Origin: Taiwanofungus camphoratus
Taxonomy: Eukaryota; Basidiomycota; Agaricomycetes; Polyporales; Taiwanofungaceae
Direction: 5' to 3'
NCBI GenBank assembly: GCA_003999685.1
Contig: CP021220.1
Coordinates: 1,984,001-2,048,000, forward strand
Length of the DNA stretch: 64,000 bases
Below are positions 58,278 to 64,000 of the stretch, piece after piece (within the stretch, counting starts at the first letter, position 1; every line of letters starts with the position of its first letter). The notes under the pieces were generated by a model. It saw only the letters and a program-made list of their open reading frames with translations, was not told where the DNA came from and searched no databases. The position numbers and the translations under genes are program-made.

Positions 58278-59690
58278 ATGCCTCGCCAGTCTAACACCAC
58301 CGCCCAAGCTGCCGCTCGTGGCCGAGCCCGTACCTTTCTTGCCACTCGACGTGCTACCCGCACACCCCAGACGGTCACCTCTTCCACGGTAGCACCATCT
58401 TCATCATCGGCATCCTCGACGTCCAATGGACAAAGCCCACTCTTTGGATTTCAAACCACCGCACTGTTTCGCAACCCCGTCCCAGGAGAAGGGGCTTTAC
58501 CCCGACAAGCCAACATCATCTACCATCCTCGTTGCCTCTACGATGTGGACCCAATCCTTCTTGACATCCTCACTCGACACTCCAAGGACATCGCACGCCT
58601 GCTTAGGTCCTTACCAAATACGCGAAACAACCAGGACGAGCAGGAGGCATTCGGAGAATACATCGACGCTAGGCTGCAATACTTAGGAGCAGTAGACGAC
58701 GCAACCGAGCAGCTGGCCATATGGAAGGACAGGGTCCAGCAACTAGACTTCAAGGTGATCCGCACCTTACGACGAATGGATGATATGTCTATGGCTCGCC
58801 ATCTTCAGGACATGATCTCCCCGCATCAGCGAACCAGCCACGCCAGGTTCGTACGGCGATCTCAACCCGACACCATCACACGCGGACTTACCCCTCCGCC
58901 TGAACCTGAAAATCCCCTACAAACCTTCATCGATACCCCGGCCGGGCAACAATCCATCGGAGCCGCACCAAGTAGGATCGACTCACTCCCTAACTACATG
59001 CGCCCAGGACCCAACTGGAGACCTCGAGGACGCTGCCACGCCTGCGGTAGCATGATGCATTGGGTACGCGATTGTCCCGACTACACCTGTGCCAGATGTC
59101 ATCGCACTGCTCCGGGGCATCTATCTCGAGAATGCACAGTGGCTCGCCACGCTTCGGCTCCGCCCATCTTACCCGCCCCCGGAGAAGGTCGTCGTCGCGA
59201 GATAGTCGATTCGATCCATCGCCCCACGCAAGCACCTATCCCCGTTATGTCCACCACCAACCCTCCACGCGTTCTCATGTCCAGGAGAGAACAACCCCTT
59301 CCCCCTATCCTGTCACGCTCCAGAAACAATGAACCAATCGCTCCCCCCCCAACCAATGCAATACCCGGCCCATCTCGAACACACACGCCCTACCCTCACC
59401 CACGCGCCCCCGGGCCACCACTCAACCATTTGTCCGGACCGGGTATACCGCCCAACCCACACCCTGCAGAACCCGGGGCAAGTATTGGTCCCTTCACTCG
59501 TGGCCCCAACGGCCGATTCACACCTCCCCCAGTCATCCCACCTCCCCCGTCCAGTTATCACGTCCCCCCTATCGTTTCTCCACCGCCTGTTTACCGCCGC
59601 GGGACTTACGACCCGCCCACAAACTCCTACATGAACGACGACGAGTGGGACGACTACGAGTTCGAGGATTACGGTGATGGTGAGCAGTAG
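58278..59690 (+). CDS. Element B third ORF, 470 codons, paired zinc knuckles
   Basis: An open frame starting 44 bp after pol, inside the element. The N-terminal third is basic and Ser/Thr-rich, followed by a helical stretch (FGEYIDARLQYLGAVDDATE, VIRTLRRMDDMSMARHL). At about residue 253 comes CHACGSMMHWVRDC then PDY then CARCHRTAPGHLSREC: the same two-knuckle module as in A2. The C-terminal 170 residues are Pro-rich and end very acidic (NDDEWDDYEFEDYGDGEQ). Ty3/gypsy elements normally end coding with pol, so this is an accessory gene of unknown function, distinct from gag, which has its own single knuckle. Confidence 0.8.
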   Translation: MPRQSNTTAQAAARGRARTFLATRRATRTPQTVTSSTVAPSSSSASSTSNGQSPLFGFQTTALFRNPVPGEGALPRQANIIYHPRCLYDVDPILLDILTRHSKDIARLLRSLPNTRNNQDEQEAFGEYIDARLQYLGAVDDATEQLAIWKDRVQQLDFKVIRTLRRMDDMSMARHLQDMISPHQRTSHARFVRRSQPDTITRGLTPPPEPENPLQTFIDTPAGQQSIGAAPSRIDSLPNYMRPGPNWRPRGRCHACGSMMHWVRDCPDYTCARCHRTAPGHLSRECTVARHASAPPILPAPGEGRRREIVDSIHRPTQAPIPVMSTTNPPRVLMSRREQPLPPILSRSRNNEPIAPPPTNAIPGPSRTHTPYPHPRAPGPPLNHLSGPGIPPNPHPAEPGASIGPFTRGPNGRFTPPPVIPPPPSSYHVPPIVSPPPVYRRGTYDPPTNSYMNDDEWDDYEFEDYGDGEQ

Positions 59691-59964
59691 GGGTACTGTT
59701 TGCTTGAGGCGGTAGGTTGCAAGCGGTGCTGGGTCCTTACCCGGCCGCCCACATGCCTACATTGCACGAGGCTTACACGATGTCGTGGGTCCTTACCCGG
59801 TCGCTGTCTGTCTCACACGAAACGAGATGAAACACTCTCACACAAGGTTCGAGGTGAAACACCCTCATGGTACGCGGTGAAACATCCGCATGGCTGATGA
59901 ACATTTTTATTTAACGGAAAATCAAGTAGGGTCGTTCAGAGATCGACCTTAAGTAAGGGGGTAA

Positions 59965-60455
59965 TGATACAATTTCTATTTCTTGTCATTACCATGGTCA
60001 TTACTTACATATAGACTATTACTGTACGGGCCCCAGATCGGCCCCGCTTACTTATAGGACTCTGACTCATATCCGGGCCGCTTACCACATTCCTCATCAC
60101 TCATACATATTGCTAATACGCCCGGATTGTACCACTTTCCATTTATCTATAGTCATACCACATTACGGACCTCCTGCCCTAGAGTAGTTCTTGGTCCGTG
60201 CTCACGATACGTACTTGTATATATAGCATGTACTTAGTTCAGTTCAGACCTTAAGTCTGATCTAGTTACCATTAGTCTTTCGACTATCATATTCGTGTCT
60301 TGTATCCTCTCGCTCATATCTGAGTGATACTCGCTCGAGTCTACGGACTTCACGACACTCGGTCTATATCGACCATAAGACCTCGCCACCTACTATTGTG
60401 GTCAGGCCCTCACGTGTGAGGCAACATCTAGGATCCAAGATACCAATTTGTATCA
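59965..60455 (+). repeat. 3' LTR of element B
   Basis: 491 bp, TGATAC...GTATCA, preceded by the polypurine run aagtaagggggtaa. TATATATA at 60218-60225; TGACTCA at 60063-60069. Followed by the second CCACT target copy at 60456-60460. Confidence 0.93.
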
Positions 60456-61685
60456 CCACTTGCGTGGGCAGGGACAATTTCGAATCGACGAGCACAGGAG
60501 AAATTAGCCTCCTATTTCAGACATAACCCTCCGCCAGAAGGAAGAGACCCAGCTGGTTTCTTTCCCGCGTCGATACCCTCGACACCGTTGATAGCCACCC
60601 CGACTACTCCCACGTTCCCATCCCTCCCTTCCACACCCGTAACACCTACAACCCCTACCACGATGGCTACTATCGCAACAATGACCAGGGCGGAGCTCGA
60701 GGCGCTCATAGCGCACCTTTCGGCGCAACAGCAACAGGGGAGTCGACCCCTTAAGCTCGACATTCCTGCACCGGAGCCGTTCACCGGGCAAGGAGAAGAT
60801 CTGGAGCGTTTCCTCCAGCGGGTGGAGCACTACCTCACTGCCACCAACAATCAGGGGTTAAGCGATGATGCAAAAATCGCTTACACAGTCGCTCTCATGA
60901 AAGGAGGGCAGGACGCACGTATCTGGCGCGATACGTTTTACGAACGGGCCGCGGGAGGGCATGCTCCCTACGCTAGCTGGGACGTATTCAAGGCGAGCTT
61001 GCGACTCGCGTTCCCCGAGCACGAAGGAGTCCAGAGGGCTCACCAGGTGCTAATGGAGTTGCCGGCCAAGCAACTAAACAAGAAGACCAGGGTCAGTACA
61101 AAGATGTACGTGGAGAGGTTCCGACTCCTGGCAGAGAAGGCCAAGTTAAAGGACGCCGTCGTGGGCCTCCAAGGCCAACGCACCGAGAACGATTACCCCA
61201 CGTTGAGGGCGATCTTCATCAAAGGTCTGGACCGCCAGATCTACACAACACTCGCAGGTCGCACCAACACGGAACGACCCAACTCCATGGAAAAATGGTA
61301 CACCGACGTTCTTCACCTCGACGTCGTCTACAGAGGGATCGACCAAACCCTCTCCGCTACCTCCGACGTCGACTACGGCGAACCCATGGAAGTGGACGCA
61401 CTCGTTACCCCGCGTCCCACACCGTTCACCAAGAAGTGGGAAGACAGATGCAACCTTAGCGAGAAGGAAAGGAAGTACCACATGGACAATCGTCTATGTT
61501 TCTACTGCCACAAGGGAGGACACGCGGTGCGCAGGTGTCCGAAGAAGACGGCCAAAACAGGCCAAAGAAATACCTCGAAGGAACCCGAGGCACGATCCCC
61601 CATGGATTTCCGCTCGTACATCAAGACGCTCTCATCGGATGAGAAAAGGGCGATGTTCGAGGAGTTAGGAATGGAGGATTTTTAA
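60456..61685 (+). mobile_element. Element A1 gag, remainder after element B
   Basis: Resumes A1 gag at the CCACT duplication: RREKLAS-type start, LEALIAHLSAQQQQGSRPL, GGQDARIWRDTFYERAAGG and the knuckle CFYCHKGGHAVRRC. Nearly identical to A2 gag over the shared part. Confidence 0.88.
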
Positions 61686-61699
61686 AGGGGCAGGGTGAG

Positions 61700-64000
61700 C
61701 CGACGCAACCACTGCCCGTATCCATTTCACTGTCCCGTGTTGTACTTGTAGTTCGGAATGACAGAGCTCTTCACTTTCCGATTACTGTGGGACGAAAAGC
61801 CATCAAAGCCCGCGCCTTTATCGATAGTGGCGCATCGGGAATATTCGTGCATCCACGATTTGTTAAGGAACACAAGTTACGGACTGAGGCGCTACCATGC
61901 CCAATACCGGTGTTCAACGTGGACGGCACTGCCAACAAGCAAGCGCTCATTAACAGACGAGCCTTGCTATCGTACAAAATCGGGAACGAGCCCCGGTTTG
62001 TCAAAGCATACGTGGCCAGTATAGGGAACGAAGACGTCATCTTCGGACATACATGGCTCAAACTCGAGAACCCCAGTATCGACTGGAAGGGGGGTCGTGT
62101 GGAACTGAAGCACCGCATGACCCTGCAAGAGTCTCGGGAGTGGAAGAAGGGGATCATCGTGCAACGAGTGGCGCGACTGGAGCTGAAGAAACTAGCCGAA
62201 TGAGAACAGGAGGAAGCCCTGGATCCCGTGCTAGACTATGAGGTAGACTGGTCAGCACCCCCTTGTCCACAAGTAGCGGCATTCCTCGCCAAACGAGACA
62301 AATGCCTCAAACAACAATGGCAGCCCACCGTTGAGGAGGTAGAGGACGAAGGAGACTTCGAGGTGATCGACACCATGTCTCCTGTCCTGCCGACGACAGA
62401 CATGTCTAGGCAGACGGCACGCCGCGACATCCCAGTTGCACTCCTGGTAGAAGAATCGGTCAACGGTATCACACTGGATCAGGCGATGGAAACGATCGAC
62501 GACGATGAACTGGTTATCGCGTTCATCGAAGGAGACGATCGGATCACGACATATGGACGAGACTCGTACCCAGCGTATCGAGATGCACCTCTTACGGAGG
62601 AGAAGTACCCTCTCGACAGAACCTATCGTCGTCTAGAAAATGGTCTTATCTGGCAGGTCAAGCACAACATTGGTCGACTCACCACATCCACAAAACTCGC
62701 GATCAAGGAACACGCCAAGAAAGAGGAGAAACCGGTCACGGAACTCATCCCTGAGTACCTCCATGACCTCCTCCCGGTGTTCGACAAAGCCAAAGCAGCG
62801 AGACTTCCCTGGCATTCGGAGTTCGACCACGAGATAAATCTCAAGCCGGATTTTAAGGACTTCAAGCAGACAATGTATTCTCTTAACCGGGATCAACGAG
62901 CAGAACTGGACAAGTTCCTCGAAGAGAATATAGAGAAGGGATACATCCGACCGTCCAAATCGCCACTCGCAAGTCTGTTCTTCTTCGTGGATAAGAAGGA
63001 CGGTGGATACCGACCTTGCCAGGACTATAGGGAACTCAACGAGGGAACGATCAAAGACAAATACCCTCTTCCCCTCGTAACGGAGCTTCTGGAACGCCTC
63101 AATAACGCCACGATCTTCACGAAGATGGACCTTCGTCAAGGATACAACAACCTTCGCATCAAGGAAGGTGACGAATGGAAGGCGGCTTTCGGTGTTCCAG
63201 CAGCAGGGGAAGGACCTCCCTCGTTCTACGAACCCCTGGTAATGTTCTTCGGGATGTGCAACTCACCGGCAACGTTCCAGCGGATGATGAACACGGTCTT
63301 CGCAGACATGCTCAAGGAAGGATGGTTGGCAATCTATATGGACGACATCCTTATCTACTCGACAGACCCCGAGGAGCATAAGAAGCGAACACGGCGAGTT
63401 ATCGAAAGACTTCGAGATACCGACCTGTATCTCAAACCGGAAAAGTGCAAATTCGACGTGCAAGAAGTCGAATTCTTAGGCATGATCATCAGACCCGGAC
63501 AACTCGCCATGGACCCAGTCAAGGTAGCCGGCATCAAGGATTGGCCGATACCTAAGAACCTCAGGGAGGTTAGGTCGTTCATCGGATTTGGGAACTTCTA
63601 CCGTCGGTTCATACACAGCTTCTCGCATCTGGCCCAGCCCCTGGTCTCGCTTACGCGAAAGGACATCAAATGGCACTGGGACGATGAACAGCAGGAAGCT
63701 TTCGAGGCACTGAAGAAAGCTTTCCTGGAACAACCGGTTTTGCAGATGTCTGACCCAGAGAAGCCGTTTGCTTTGGAAACGGATGCATCGAAGTTCGCCA
63801 CGGGCGCCGTCCTCAGGCAAAAGGACGACAACGGCGATTGGCATCCATGCGGTTATATTTCCCAGAGCATGACGCCAGCGGAACGAAATTACGACGTCTA
63901 TGACCGAGAACTCATGGGCGTCATGAGGGGACTCAATGAATGGAGTCACCTTCTCATCGGTAGCCCGTATCCAGTCACGATCTATAGCGACCACAAGAAT
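61700..64000 (+). mobile_element. Element A1 pol, left part to window edge
   Basis: Protease (IDSGASGIFVHPRF), linker, reverse transcriptase (YMDDILIYS) and the beginning of RNase H (LETDASKFATGAVL) are readable before the window ends. A few breaks are present. High similarity to A2 pol shows both belong to family A. Confidence 0.87.

Larger units (their letters stand above)
45310..60455 (+). mobile_element. Element B: Ty3/gypsy chromovirus with extra ORF, split by A2
   Basis: LTR retrotransposon of a family related to A. Order: 5' LTR (45310-45654 and 52724-52874, split by A2), gag 53022-54353, pol 54368-58234 (protease, RT, RNase H, integrase, chromodomain), a third ORF 58278-59690, polypurine tract, 3' LTR 59965-60455. 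Both LTRs are 491 bp once A2 and one target copy are set aside, and I find about one difference between them, so the insertion is recent. Apart from the A2 insertion it carries about one break, in pol. Confidence 0.92.
44568..64000 (+). mobile_element. Element A1: Ty3/gypsy chromovirus, outermost of the nest, runs off window
   Basis: LTR retrotransposon fossil of family A. Its 5' LTR is 44568-45110, followed by leader and the start of gag; element B interrupts gag at 45309/60456, and the rest (gag remainder, protease, reverse transcriptase into RNase H) continues to the window end. The join is marked by a CCACT duplication. Besides the insertion of B it carries a few small breaks, so it is the most decayed of the three. 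By nesting it is also the oldest. Its 3' LTR is outside the window. Confidence 0.9.

Noticed and set aside
1-64000. CRISPR arrays, operons or prokaryotic signals
   Set aside because: None seen; genes are intron-rich eukaryotic genes.

Overview
The window is a piece of a filamentous basidiomycete (probably Agaricomycete) nuclear chromosome. Genes are densely packed on both strands and split by many 45-70 bp GT-AG introns. The gene set (PAL1, NoxA, UROD/MetE-like protein, cytochrome-b5 sphingolipid desaturase, Nup170, fused HIS7) is fungal. The species cannot be named from sequence alone.

Host part, 1-44.5 kb, left to right: RPS16/uS9 (-), mitochondrial uL4m (+), RAD51 (+), 3-phosphoglycerate dehydrogenase (-) facing away from HIS7 (+) across a 278 bp shared promoter, PAL1 (-), a UROD/MetE-like protein (-), RPL13/eL13 (+), a cytochrome-b5-fused desaturase (-), a large Ser/Thr-rich protein of unknown role (+), a single-pass membrane protein (+), a small CxxC protein (-), a small unknown (+), TAF5 (-), a RecQ helicase (-), NADPH oxidase NoxA (-), MAD2 (-), an RNase III-domain protein (-), Nup170/Nup155 (+) and a RING-CH membrane E3 ligase (-). 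I rebuilt exons by hand from splice sites and protein-family homology. Many gene models close with exact frame and the expected family length (uS9 144 aa, uL4m 289 aa, RAD51 340 aa, HIS7 569 aa, eL13 208 aa).

Right part, 44.57-64 kb: a three-deep nest of Ty3/gypsy LTR retrotransposons of the chromodomain (chromovirus) type. Element A1 (+) starts at 44568 and runs off the window. Element B (+, 45310-60455) sits inside the gag of A1 with a 5-bp target duplication CCACT. Element A2 (-, 45655-52723) sits inside the 5' LTR of B with a 5-bp duplication TCCTC. A2 looks whole, B carries about one break, and A1 is split by B and has a few more. LTR pairs differ at only about one or two positions, so the inner insertions are recent.

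The most notable signals are all in the retroelements. First, a 12-nt segment just downstream of the LTR TATA box is complementary to the site right after the 5' LTR where a tRNA primer site would normally lie, and the two sides covary between families A and B; this points to Tf1-like self-priming. Second, both families carry a third ORF after pol with a paired zinc-knuckle module. Third, exact ATGACTCAT (Gcn4/AP-1) sites lie in the family A U3. In the host part, the serine/histidine shared promoter has three TGACTC cores and a GATAA repeat, and two genes appear to use GC-AG introns.
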